Assembly: GCA_022264855.1 (NCBI GenBank)
Contig: JABYQU010000027.1
Coordinates: 186,001 to 250,000 of the forward strand
Direction: 5' to 3'
DNA length: 64,000 nucleotides
Source of the DNA: Lenzites betulinus
Taxonomy: Eukaryota; Basidiomycota; Agaricomycetes; Polyporales; Polyporaceae
How positions within the stretch are numbered: position 1 is the stretch's first letter; each line of letters begins with the position of its first letter. Shown piece after piece: positions 12,628 to 24,700 of this stretch. The notes beneath the pieces are model-generated. The model was not told the DNA's origin and searched no databases. It worked only from the letters and a program-made list of their open reading frames with translations. A program made the position numbers and the translations under genes.

Positions 12628-13102
12628 AGCTCAAGGCGGTACACAAATTGCATATCTCATAAAAGTAGTGTATACGGAAGGTATGCTTCTATTATGTCAC
12701 AACATTCGATGACAGCCATCCTGACATCGCTCTCCCAGGTCCAGTCTTCACAGGATTGGATTGTAATGTATTGCTGTGTTAGAAGAACGGGTGACCGTCC
12801 ACATCCTGTACTGACCTCGAGTGGATTTTGCACCGCAACATATAGTCGGCGTGCCCATTAAAAATAACACAATCGATGAAGAAGTCTACACAAGCGTCAG
12901 CTTGACACGGTCTATTCGCATGCTGACTCTGGGCAAGACGTGCGCTGGTATTCAAGCTGTGCATCACCCGGCCTGTGATGTTCTCCGCGCACGTCTTCGG
13001 ACCTCGGGAATATACTACATACCTTAAAACGACGATGCTGCATGATAAACAGCACCCCTCCTCCCTTCCTTCCTCCCTCCCTCCTAGCTTGATACTGGCA
13101 CC
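12628..13102. other. Intergenic, 3' of LYS4
   Basis: No gene is seen. A C/T-rich tract (13060-13085) directly before the ATG at 13103 is typical of a basidiomycete promoter/leader. Confidence 0.35.
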
Positions 13103-14781
13103 ATGAGCACCGCACCCTGGGATATCTACGCCGAACAACTAACCCATCTAGGATATGGCTATCCCCTTTGGATCCCAGATCCAGCGCCTGGTGCACCCCC
13201 GGTCGAAATTGGTGATGTGGGGTGGATCAACGAAGGCGAATTCGTCTCTTTGTTCAATGTCTTCAGAGGAGAAAAGGAGGCTCAACCGCGAGGAGCGGTT
13301 CCCGTTGACCATGTGCCGCTTTTAACGCGCGACTGTACTATTGTAGGCCCCCGCGACAAGATCTCGCAGTCAGTGCTCTATAGCCGGAGCATCAGGAAGG
13401 TCGATGTCTCCGGCGAGATATCTGCGACCGCGTAAGCTGGACTGTCCATTCAATTCTACTATATGAGTGTAGCTTATATGTCTCATAGCCCGTCGTCTCA
13501 AGTATCTTGCGCCGTCAACTTCAACTTCGAGTGTACAGATGAGGCTGGCGCGCTTCTAGTCCTGGGACCCACGGGCAGGACGCTGGACATCCTCTCCAAG
13601 CGGCGCATCATGGATTACATGGACACTCACTTCGACCGCTGGCTCGAATTTGCGAATGACCGGCTCGGGCTCGGCCTCAGGGAGGACCAGCTCATGTTCG
13701 TGTCCGGAACGACGAAGACGAGCAGCTGGGGTGTCGCAGCCTTCCGCGGCGCGACGCGCGAGAAGAGAGGCTCCGTCGTCGGCAATCTGGGACCACTCAC
13801 TGCAGCCGACTTCTCTATGTCTATCTCCGACGCCCAACTCTCAACTAGCCACTACAGGGCTGGCCCCACCTCGCGGACCCCTGGAAGTTGTGGCTGGGAC
13901 GCGTCGCGGAATGAGTACGATCAGTGCGTCTTCATCCACTACTACAAGCGGAAGCGCAGAAAATGGCCCCTGTTCCCTTCCGTCATCAAGGCGGCCGCTG
14001 GTGCCCACCAGTTGCCGCGGGGCCCAGACGATGAAATGGATGGAGGAGATCAGATCATGGACGTCGACGAATGTGAGTCAAACTCTTCACATGAGGCGTT
14101 TGAGCGTTTCCCTCAGCCAGCTAGAGTGAGTGATCATCATGAAAACGGTATTCCATGCAACAGTTCATGACTGAAACACCTTGTTGAATAGATGAAAGAT
14201 CCGGCGGAGCACGTCTTGGAATATATACTCGAGGTACTTGACTTATACTGTGCCACCGATCAAAATGCTAGACATAGACGTTTCATAGAATACTACCGCC
14301 ACTGCTGCCATAGCGTCCGACACGGACTTCTTTGCTCTTCGAGGCGGTCTTGAAGCTCCGGTGAGTCCACCGCCCCAGTATCAAACGACCTATGATAACT
14401 AGGGGACACAGATGATGCTCAACCCGGACTATATGTCAACGTTTTTGTCGTCAATCAAGCCACCTATAATGATCAACGAGAACGGATGTGCGTAGTATGC
14501 TGTATGTTGCCGCTTAATCAGTCTCATGATCTTGTCACATAGACGCCGCTCTCTCTGGACCATTTACTCTCCAGAGCCCCGCCAGAGACACACCAGTTAT
14601 GCCACCTGATACAGCTTGGCTAAATGAATTTGGTCGCATAGCATCCTCTCAAGCTCATAGCTCACGAGACTGTGACTACGGACGCCTGCTGCCCGAGAAA
14701 GGGGAGGAAAAAAGCATGAGTGCGGCACGGTCAACGCTTTTGAGGGGCCTACCAGCACTACTGAGATTGCCACCGCTCTGA
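13103..14781 (+). CDS. Basidiomycete orphan protein, unknown function
   Basis: Starts MSTAPWDIYAEQLTHLGYG with IGDVGWINEGEFVSLFNV soon after, a pattern I associate with a multicopy family of uncharacterised agaricomycete proteins (recollection of family style; no function known). Exon 1 is 13103-13431 and exon 2 13489-14072. The splice joins in frame before QVSCAVNFNFECTDEAGALL. Later segments include RLGLGLREDQLMFVSGTTKT, a lysine/arginine-rich HYYKRKRRKWPLF and an acidic MDGGDQIMDVDE. Short exons then follow near 14192-14233, 14290-14360, 14412-14485 and 14543-14781 (EHVLEYILE; ASDTDFFALRGG; MINENG). No enzyme motif or membrane segment is visible. The 3' end is uncertain. Confidence 0.6.
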
Positions 14782-16145
14782 CCGTGGAAAGTGGGACATC
14801 GTGCCTCCAAGTGATGTCAAACAATAGCCCTTCCAGTTTGACTTCCCGGCGATGGTATCGTCGAGTGGTAGGGCGCGCCGGCTCGAGGCAATGACTGATC
14901 GTCGCGCCCTGGCAACCCCCATTTATATGGTCCCCACTCCTAGATATTGCACTCATGGAAGGTTTGCAAAGATTGTGATCATGTACCTCTATTGGACATG
15001 GACTGACAACTTCCGTTAGGGATGGACCAGTACACTGCTGCGCTCAGCAGTAAGACTCCGCGTGGACTAACTCGCTTTCCCGGCGAGAGCAAATACATCT
15101 CCTGTTACATTTTCCAGAAGACCGGCCAAATATGTTCTGTCAAGGAGGTTGACACTCGCAAACAGCAGCTTCGGGACATGATAGCAGCTAACTATAGTGA
15201 GTGAACTTCATCACATCACGGGCACTTCTCCGGACCCATCTTCCGTTTGCGGTCTTCTGTCCTTGTATTCCTTCCATATCTGAAAACGTGCCTGACCACC
15301 AAAAAGCCACAGACCAAACCCCCGACAGACCGTACAAGACGACACACCCCGACACGGAACGCTCCGGGTCCGCCTTCGCAACTCTGTGGGATGACGACCA
15401 CCCCACGGTGACTTTCAAAGCTCACAGTGCCTTTCCAACACTTTCGCACAGTACGGTATGCTACACCGGTCGAGTCGTCAATGCCGTACCACCCACTACA
15501 ATGGCGCTGAGGGTCGTAGACGATGGTTCGGATGCCATCCACCAGCATTCCACTCGCTTAGCCCGGAGATACTGGGATTTATTGTGTGAGCACGAAGGTA
15601 CATGTGTGTCTCACTTCTTATAGCTCGCGCCGCGTGCTGACCGGCGTAGAACCACCCCATTACACGATCGTGCAGGAGTTATGGCCTTCCGACAAATCGC
15701 CCACGGCTGGGCCCCCCCCAATGATGACCGTCAATTATCACTTCACTCCGACATGCCCGACCTCCGGACCTCAAGGAGAGCTTTTCCCTTTGTCGATAGA
15801 ACCGGAGGTAGATGGTTGAGCCCCTTTCAACTCATTATCAACTTATAATATACCCTGCAGATGACGTCGAGCTACGCCAAAAGCTCGAATGAAAAGCCCC
15901 CTCTCTCCCCCGAGCGCGATCATAGCGTCATCGACCACTCTTTCTCAATTGATCAGTCTCTTCCTGGTGATGCTCTCCGGGAGAAGCCAATGTCGATCCC
16001 AGTCGAGGATGATCCGGTAATTCGAGAGCCTGGAATAGATGATCCTCCAGGTAGGGGCGCCGATTATGACGGGTGGCCCAAATATTTCCGATGAAATGTA
16101 TGAATTTGATACACGGCCATCTTCCCGCGGCGCGGAACAGTCACG
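14782..16145 (+). CDS. Unresolved exon-like segments, possible second orphan gene
   Basis: Short protein-like stretches with splice-like borders occur at about 15022-15200 (lysine-rich, KQQLRDMIAANYS), 15640-15815 and 15861-16094 (acidic, PVEDDPVIREPG). I cannot join them into one convincing frame. They may be the 3' part of the orphan gene, a decayed relative of it, or chance. No function can be given. Confidence 0.25.
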
Positions 16146-16197
16146 TCAGACTGGAAAAACTGACGGGTGAGCGACGCTTGGTAAAAACGAAGGGCGG

Positions 16198-16340
16198 GTG
16201 GGCCTGGTTCTCTCCCGGACGTCGTGGCAGCTATGCGGGGTCGGTGTGACGGGCGGGTCGCGCCTCGAACATCTCACGCTCATTTTCTCACTGGATGCCA
16301 AAGAAGTCGCAGTCGACGTCGTCGCGCTGGTGGTGATATC
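16198..16340 (+). pseudogene. Broken fragment of an F-box gene tail
   Basis: About 140 nt align closely, by eye at well over 80% identity, with minus-strand positions about 32,290-32,150, part of the C-terminal region of the F-box gene at 31,702-33,338. Shared blocks include GGGTCGCGCCTCGAAC and GAAGTCGCAGTCGACGTC. Both encode SRLE.LTL.FSLDA.EVAVDV. Relative to the intact gene this copy has a 4-nt insertion (CGGTGTGACGG against CGACGG), so the two reading frames cannot both be intact. No F-box N-terminus is found nearby. It is best read as a partial duplicate or relic. Confidence 0.65.
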
Positions 16341-16573
16341 ATGCATTGTGGGTTCTGGGACATATCTAATAACTGATTCAACGCGCGACAGCTGGCCAGG
16401 CAGCGCAAATCAATCTCTCCCTGAAGTACTTGTCCATGAGCCTAAGTTCGTTGCTATATGCCCTACATATGGTATATACTACTAGCCACCGCTCCGATGC
16501 GTCTGTGAACATGGCATCGATAGCGGCTGGTGTACTGACAGTATCCGGACCCCCGAGATCGAGATATTACATG

Positions 16574-16611
16574 TCACTCACTCACTCACTCACTCACTCA
16601 CTCACTCACTC
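16574..16611 (+). repeat. TCAC microsatellite
   Basis: About nine perfect copies of the tetranucleotide TCAC run uninterrupted, followed by degraded units (CGTTCATTCACTC). It lies in the space between the F-box relic and the 3' end of the velvet gene. Confidence 0.9.
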
Positions 16612-16905
16612 GTTCATTCACTCCGAGGTTAAGGATTCATAACCCCCACCCGCTGAACCATGCATGCATGATAATCGCATCAGAAAATACAGCGCAAGCA
16701 CAGCGACGCACATGGGGGAGACAACAGGCTAATACACAGAGCATCGACGCGGACAGCGAGAAACAAGAGAAAAAACATGAACAGTCTGACCGAGTCTCAG
16801 CCACCGACCACGACATAACGGCCTCAACGTCAACCACGCCCACATACCATACACACGCTCGCGCACGCATACATACACACCAACAGACTCAACACACAGC
16901 AACGC

Positions 16906-19900
16906 TCACGCCGAGTCGTCCGAAATGATGTTCCCGATGCTCAGCGGGTTCTTCTTCCCCATCACCATCCGCTCCCCGCCCGGCGGCGGCCCCGCGCTCG
17001 AGCCCGGCGGCGACGACCCCCCCGCAACGCGCAGTGGCGCGAGCTGGATCTTCGTCAGCCCTGCGCCCGACGCCGCGGGGTACCCCCCATAGTCCGCATA
17101 CGCTGGCGGCGGCGGCGGCCCCGCGGCGTACGCGCCCGGGCCCGGGCCCCACGCGCCCTCCGCCGAACCTGGCGCGCCTGCTGACGCCGGCGGGGGCGGG
17201 TACCCGCTGTAACCCTGCGACGCATGGTGGTGCGGCGGTGTGCTGAGCTGGTAGTGCGAGTGCCCGCTGTGCGTAGGGGCAGGGGCGGGCGCATGCCCAT
17301 GCCCGTGGCCGGCGTGCCCGCCGTGGTGCGAGTGCGTGCGCGAGGGCTGCGGCTGCGGCTGCGGTTGTGGCGGGGGCGCCTGCGTGGTGGGACTGCTGGC
17401 GTAGGGCGAGTATTGGTGGGGGGCCATTGGAGGCGCCGTGGCGTACCCGCGGCTGTACCCGCTCACGCTACCGGACGGGCCTGCGCTCTGTCCCGCGCTG
17501 GTGTACTCGCTCGCGTACGCGGGCTGTGCTGGGGCAGGGCCGGGGGAGGACGGATGTGCGTAGCCGGGGTGGTGGCTGGGGTGAACGGCATGGTGGCCGT
17601 GTGCGCTGTGAGGCGGGGGTGCCTGCATAGGAGGCGGTGGCGGACCGGCTGTATGATGCTGCTGGTGAGGGTGCTGTTCATAGTAGCTTCCGTATGCTTG
17701 TTGCGCAGTCTGCGCGGGGGGAGGCGCGTAGGTTGCGTATTCGTACCGCGGCGGGGGCGGCCCAGGTGGTGGAGGTGGCCCTTGATGAGCATGGGGCTGG
17801 GGCGGAGGAGGAGGGTAGTGGGATTGGTGCTGATGATGCGCGTACGGATCGTACCCCTGGGCCGGTGCAGAAGGCGGCGGACCCCAGGATTGCGTGGGTA
17901 CCGGTGCTGGTGCCGGCGCAGGAGCAGGAGCAGGGGCCGGAGCGGGTGCTTGCGTGCTGTAAGGCTGATACGGCGCCGGAGGAGGCGGTGCGTGGTGGGT
18001 GTGGTGGGAGGCCGGAACATGGGAGTAATGGTGTTGAGGAGGCTGGTGAGCCTGCGGCGGAGGCGGAGGGTAGTGGTGGGAAGGAGGAGCGGCAGCGTGG
18101 CCGTGAGGGTCGTAGTGGTACTGCGACGGCGGTCCGGGGGCGGGCGCAGAGTACCTGTGGTCATATTGCGCAGGTGGAGGTGCGGGTGCCGAAGACGCGT
18201 AATGCGGGTGTTCGCCGGGTGCAGGTGCGTGGGCTGACACTGGGCCCGGAACCGGCGGAGCACCATGGGACGCCCCCAGTGAAGGGTCTATTGCACCCCA
18301 GCCGACCTGGCCGCTTGAGGGGCTTGACTCTTCAACTCCAGGATCGTCACCCCTGGAACGCTTGACGCCACGGCCGTCGAAGCTGTCTCTCCTAGTGATA
18401 TTGCCTAGGGCGCTCGGACCAGCAACGCTCCCCGCAGACTCCCGGCGTTCGCGTTCGCGATCACGATCCCGTTCACGATCGTGTTCGTGTTCACGCTCTC
18501 GTTCGCGCTCGTGCTCATGCTCCTTCTCGTGGTCGTCCTCATCATCGTCGAGAGGAACCGGGACGGGCCCGAAGGTTCCTTGAGGGATAGGTACAGGCCC
18601 GATCGGCATGGGAATCTGCGTGTCCATCGCTGCAACGGGGCGCTTCCGCACGCGGATGTCTTTACGAATGCGAATTTTAATGCCTTGATCGGCCAACGAG
18701 CATGACAGAGGGGTTGATTCTGGAGGTGACGGCGCTTAGCGCCAAATCCTTCCATCGAGCAAACTACACACCTTCCATGCCGGGGAACTTCTTGGCGGTG
18801 TACACATAAAACGGTGCCGAGAAGATGGACTTGCAGTGATAGACGTTGCTCCTTCTCGTAATCGTCAATGGCACGGCTAGGCACACCACAGTCCGGGAAC
18901 TTACCCAACCACTTCAAATAAGCTGAGCTTGAGACGGTAACTTCCCTCAGTCCGGACGCTCAGGTCGGGGAACACGAAGAAGCCTGCATCGTGATTCTGG
19001 TTTTCGGTGTCCTTAAGATGGTAAAGCGAGGAGACGACGGAGCCGGTGGTACATCTGGTCTTGCCATCCTACCAAAATAAATGCGCATCAGTATTTGACG
19101 CATCGGCATCCCCACCAACAGCCGACAGAAGGCACGACGGCGGTCCCAGCGGCGCCCAACATCTTGGTGAGCAACAACCCGGAATATGGCTCGTCTCATC
19201 GTCCGCAGCTCTTCCGCGGTCCGTGCGGCATTACGCATTCAAAAACACGGCGGGAAGCGAGCATCGAGCGGCAACGAACGCCGTCTATTTCGGCCTTGGG
19301 CGACGACGCGCACAGGGCTCAAGTACAGCTGGCCGCATTCTCATCTGATGCCGTAAAGCGCTTCCAATCGGATGAAAGGGGCTTCGGCGGGGCAAGACTC
19401 AAATGAAGTTCCTACGGCGATCGAAAACACAGAGGCGGAACTACGACCGCTAGATGTATGACAACTTAAGATGAAGAGACCCACCTTGAGCCAATGCAAC
19501 TCCACATCTTCGTCCGGTTTGGCCAAGCTCGCGAACATGAAATAGTACGGGTTCTGAAGGAAGCTGTGGGCAGAGGGCGGGGAGGCAGAATCTGTGGAAC
19601 AACAACTTCAGTATATGTGTACCGCGGCAGCATATAGGAGACTGGTGAACGCGAATGGCTACAACAGGCAGAAAAGCGTTTATGGCGATGCGACAATCGC
19701 CGAGATTGCGAAATAAAACGGATAGCGGACCGGGTCCAGCACATACCTGGCGAGCTGGCACGAGAAGAACTCGACTGCGGGCGACGGGCTGAAGGGTCGA
19801 CTACGCGCAGCTGGACGATGGGTGGAGGGTCGATCGGTCGACGGTCGGCTAGTGGGACGGCAAAGGCAAAAACGGTGAGCGGGGAGTGCTACACGAGGAC

Positions 19901-20264
19901 TGAAGAAATAGACCTTTACCGCCTACGCCGCACATGCGAGCCTGCTTGGGCTCTTGTCTCATTGTTAACTCATACTCCCTGGGATCGTACGGACGAGCCA
20001 TGGCGACCAACAAGCGCGTTTGGGGTGGAGGAGGACGAGTAGGGCGTGCGAGGAAGAGAGCGACGGTCGGGAGAGACGATTTATGTCGGAAACGGGGGAA
20101 TGCAACGGTGAGTATAACGCGCACGCAGGAGGAGACGAGACCATGGGTTTGGGCTGGGGGTGGGAAGCCCGGGGAGCGGATGATGGCACTCACAGTCTGT
20201 CACGGTCGTACTGAGAGTGAACCGGGAGCTTCGCGTGCACGAACTGGTGCTGCTCGTCGTCCAT
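16906..20264 (-). CDS. Velvet-domain transcription regulator
   Basis: Velvet proteins bind DNA through an NF-kB-like fold, dimerise with one another and link development to secondary metabolism. Seven exons on the minus strand, 20264-20194, 19978-19920, 19848-19747, 19591-19485, 19068-18905, 18848-18772 and 18719-16906, sum to 2,394 nt (797 residues) and join in frame. The velvet domain fills residues of about 23-205: [106 protein letters not shown] and [20 protein letters not shown]. The last pieces point to the VosA/VelC side of the family rather than VeA (inference). A run of alternating E/R/D/H follows, then a tail of about 500 residues rich in P, H, Y, A and G, ending near [12 protein letters not shown]. 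The third velvet-coding join spans a 416-nt intron. ATG 20264 gives a smooth splice; ATG 20001 is a shorter alternative. Confidence 0.9.
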
Positions 20265-21704
20265 GGCGGCGTTGGCGGTGGTGGTGAGAGCGGGGGCGGG
20301 GACGACGAGGGCGAGGGCAGGAGCGAGGAAAGAGGACGACGCAGCGCTGAGCTGAGAACGAGCAGAGCCCGATATAGCGGCTCACGCTCCCCATCAGAAA
20401 GCTATCTCTAATCGAGATTCAGATATTGATAACAACCCTCGCTTACTCGCTCTTGCTTTCGTACTAACCACATCTCGCACTTCAGACACCCTTGACAAAC
20501 AACACGGCCATCGTGGCGTATGTTCTGCTCGTAGTCCGTGTCCACACCGCACTGCAGCTAGCTACTGCAGCATGCTCGGCCTGCTGCAACCTCGCACAAT
20601 CCACCGCGCACGTGGCATCCCCAAAAAGGCCCATCCAGTCCATCGGATCTCTCTATCCCACCTCCCGCACTCGGGCTCACGGACACAGGCACCGACGCCC
20701 ACACCAAGCCCACGGCCCCGGACACAGCGTATTCTTCCCTGCAGCATTGCACGACTTCACTGAAGGTCGCCTGAAGGTCGCCTGTAGACACACCCTGCGA
20801 ACACGGTGTCGGGAGCCCAGAAAGCGGGGCACCTGGGATCCTCGTCTTCCCCGCCCTCTCAGCGTGTGGACGTCCGTGTCACCTGTGTCCCCAGAAATGG
20901 GGTCCACGCGGGAGGCGCTTCGGATCCAGTTCCCATCCTTGGCGGGTTGGAGAACCTGGCCCGTGGACTCGGGCACCTCGGCTATATATTCCAGTGAACC
21001 CGGATACTCCATCTCCGTATTCCGACCTGGAAGTCGCAGTTGCTGTGCGTGCTGGTGGGAAGGGCAAAGGCGCGGCCAGACAAAGCCGCGATCGACTTGG
21101 AAGACAGCGGGCCAACACGACGAGCAATTGGCCAGGGGGCAAACAGGCTAGGAACCGGCCCAGACCTGGTTTCCTGGTTCCGGGCAAGAGTCAGGCTAGG
21201 AGTTTCGACTACAAAGCACGAAGTGCCAATCTATGCTGCTTTGTCATTCCAAGCCTGCGCAGGAGGGCAGCCGCGGGCAAATGCGCGTGGTACAAGGTAT
21301 AGCGTTTCTGCACACATGCAACATCGTCCATTGTGCGCTCGTCCACGTAGAAAAGGCAACATACCGTACGGGAGGGGCGATGCGCCACAGCCCCACTTAC
21401 TCACCGCCAACCTTGTTTGCCTATCCACTTCCCACAGACTCCGCTCGCTCGATTGATCATCTCAGCAGGTGCGAGTCCGCGAATCCGCGTTGTCCCAGGC
21501 ATCGCGTCCCCATTTCATGGCCTCTCGATCCACTCCCACCCGGAGCGCGGCGCGGCGCGACACTCCAGAAATCCGAGTCGACGTCGCGGGAGCCCGACAT
21601 AGCTGCGCAGCCACCGTGGTGGGCGCGAAAACGCCCGTAGCCCGCAGCGGTGTGTATGTTCGATTGCTGCAACCTCGGACTTGGAGCTGGGCGTGCATGC
21701 GTGT
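20265..21704. other. Intergenic, velvet gene 5' region
   Basis: About 1.4 kb with no supported gene. Overlapping open frames exist on both strands, but none shows domain-like composition or consistent splice borders. It holds the promoter of the velvet gene and the 3' flank of the polymerase gene. A long upstream region suits a regulatory gene. Confidence 0.4.
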
Positions 21705-24700
21705 CTACCCACGCACGCGTTCGTGCGGCTCTTGCCACGGCACACCTGCAGAACATACTGCGATGAGCGCGGAATTGAGTGGTGTAAAAGTAGAACACGC
21801 ACCCAGAATATCCAGAATCTCCCGCTCGCTCTCCGACGCAACGATGTGTCCTGCTCGCAGAGAACCGTACATGCGTTAGAGGAAGAGCACGAAGAACAGC
21901 GGCCGTGAGAGATGACACAGGACGCGTTCTCACCTTCATGTAATTTCACGCGGGTGTCGCTTGGGTCGCGTACGACGCCTGCGTAGAGTCCGCGCTGGTT
22001 GAGCCCGTAGCCCATCTTCCTCGCTTTCAAGCGGAGTGATCGATTGAACTATCACGCGCAAAGCGTCAGTTCGAAACACTACATTTCGAGGACAGAGGTT
22101 GACATACGATATCATCGCCTGTGTAATACAGCAATGCTGCCCCTCGCAATGCCCAAGGCACGGTGAGGACATCTCGTGCCAGTGTGTCAAGACAGTTTAC
22201 AATACGGGCGCAAGGATGCATCTTGCTTACCTATCCGTCGCCGCAAGCTGCGTGAGTCTCTCCTACAGAGGCCCCGGTACACAAGTTCTAGATCATCGAA
22301 GTCGTCCGGTAGGCATAGGTCCTCGGTGATTATCCCCAGCCGATGAAGCTCCGCGAGAAGCCGCCGCAGTGCACCTGTCAACGGGTTGGGGATGTCAGTG
22401 TACCGCTCTTGGACAGCACACAGGGCCAGGCAGGGCTCGTGCAGTAAAGTTACATCGTTCTGGCTTCGTAGAGTGGCACGAGAACAAGAGGATAAGACCA
22501 ACCTCGATGTGTCTTGCCATCCTCCGTAGGACGCGTGATGAGTACGTCGATGTCCCCACAAGTCGACTTGCCCCTGGAATATATATGAATCAGTTGCGCG
22601 CATTTCGGAAGCTCCGGGGTATACCCACCGCCGGTAACTCCCCATGACCTCAACGAATAGCTTGGGGTCAATCTTCAACGCTGTGTTGATATATGGGTGA
22701 GGCGAGAGGCGAGAGGATGCGTAACAATATCACGCACCTATTTCCTTGACCATGCCGAATATCTCAGAGACTTCTGCCCTTGGTATCCTGGTGTTGATAT
22801 CTAATATGGGGCGTCGCACCGACTATGTTGTAAGCAGCTAGCTAGGGAGTGAAGAAAAAGAGAAGTTACAGACCTTCGTAATACCTCAAACCAATCTCCT
22901 GCACTGAGCTGAGCTTGATGCCACCTTTACGCGCCGCGACGTCTTCCAGCGTCTTGCAACCGCTATTGCACCACTTAATTGCAGTCTCGCGACCTACATA
23001 GCGAGGTAATGGGTGGGAATGAAGAGGTCACGTCAATGTGCCGCCGGGAAAACGTAGTCAGACGGGGCGCACTCACCGACGCCATATATGCCGAGGAACG
23101 TCTCGATGGACACAACATCTTCGGTCCGCTCGTGCTCTATCCGCTGCAGGGCGCCCGTGTCAATGATCTCCATGATCTGCGGGTCGCATGAGAAATGTTC
23201 CAGGTAGCTCGTGTCGTGCAGCTGTCGCACCTTGTGCGCTGTCTTGCTGCCAACGCCGCGGATGGTGACCGCCTCATCATAGTTCCTGATCCTGGTCGGG
23301 TACCGACGGAGAGCCGCGATAGCTGGTTCGCACGTGAGGGCCGGATGAGAGCTGGGTATATATTAAAGGCAGTCTGATCATGAAACACACCTTTGTTGTA
23401 CCCAATCACCCGCCATTCGTCGTCCTTCGACGGCTTTACCGCATGCAGCGCCTTCAGCTCTTGTAGCTGTGTGGTCAAATAAGCTTGACAGGCCAAGGGC
23501 CAACAGCGACGAGAACCCGCGTACCTTGTCGATGACATCCTGGTTCGGACACCCCTCCAGCAGCAGTCGCCCACCTGGGTCATCGCAAAGGAACTAAAAA
23601 CAGGGGGGTCAATGTCGAAGCGGCCTCGAGCGGGAGCCAGGAAAACAAAACGTACCCCCTTCTTCACGACCTCGCGGCGGCCATGGTTCGGGTTCGGGGT
23701 CTTCGCCGGCAGCGCGGGCTCATCACTCCTTCCTGGGTCCGCATGCTGGAACATCTGACCAGCGCCACGTCACTCACGGCCGTCCTCGTCCAAGAGCGTG
23801 AAACTCAACTCACTTCTGCCTCCCGCTCGGCCCGTGCGGTCGCATAGAATTCGGCGAGCGGGTCCTCTTCCGTCGAAGGATGCGTGCTCGGGCCCTCATC
23901 GGCACCCCTACCGCGTGTTTCGACAGGTCGCAAGAACGGGAGGATGGCGTGTGCGAGCGGTGCAGCGCCCCTAGAGCCTCGGCCCTGCGCAGCGTAACCA
24001 GAACCAGAACCCGCATGCAGCTTCCCCGGGGACGAGGGCGGGGAGAGCAGGCCCTGGCGAGGGAGGATCGTCGCCGCACCCGGTGGGGCGTCCAGTTCTT
24101 GTGTGAAGTCGCTGAGAAATGGGCGTTAGTGTGGACGAGGAGCGCGACGATGCTGATGTCGCGCGGCGGCAGGGACGCACGAGATGTTGCTGATATCGTC
24201 CGCGCTGCCAATGAGCACCGCCGGACCTGCCCCCCGGATTGTTCCAGCGTGGGGCTGAACTTTCTTCGCGGACAGCGCGTCCTGGACCGTTCGTTCCCCC
24301 TTTAGACGCGCAGCTTCTCCCCATGGGGTCCTCCCCGCATCGATGCGCGCCCTAAACGAAGCATGCTCGAACTCGTGCGCCATGGGATACTCGACGTCGC
24401 CCGTCGCCCTCTCGCTGACGTCCTTGCCCGGGTCCTGACCGGTGGCAGTCGACTTCTCTGGCGCCTTCCCCTTGTCGCTGGCGTCGGCGAGCCGCCTGAC
24501 AGGGGCACGATCGAACCCGGAAAGCACCCAACTCCATCCGACGGTTGGAATGTGCTGTGGGATGTCTGACAGCTTCTTGAGGCCCACAGCGCGCAGAAAG
24601 ACGCCCTCGTCTGCATCGGTGACGATGTGGGTTATTTCAGACGGGTCGTACTTTGGCACAAGGATCCCACCGTGCCGGGTTATCTGGAATGTTTGGTCAG

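Noticed and set aside
17224..18365. Long plus-strand frames of 337 and 242 codons opposite the velvet tail
   Set aside because: They are antisense shadows of the low-complexity proline/histidine coding region; composition is only R, G, V and A repeats.
20265..21704. Several open frames over 100 codons (for example 20492-21151 +)
   Set aside because: They overlap on both strands, have chance-like composition, and show no splice-consistent exons or known domain.
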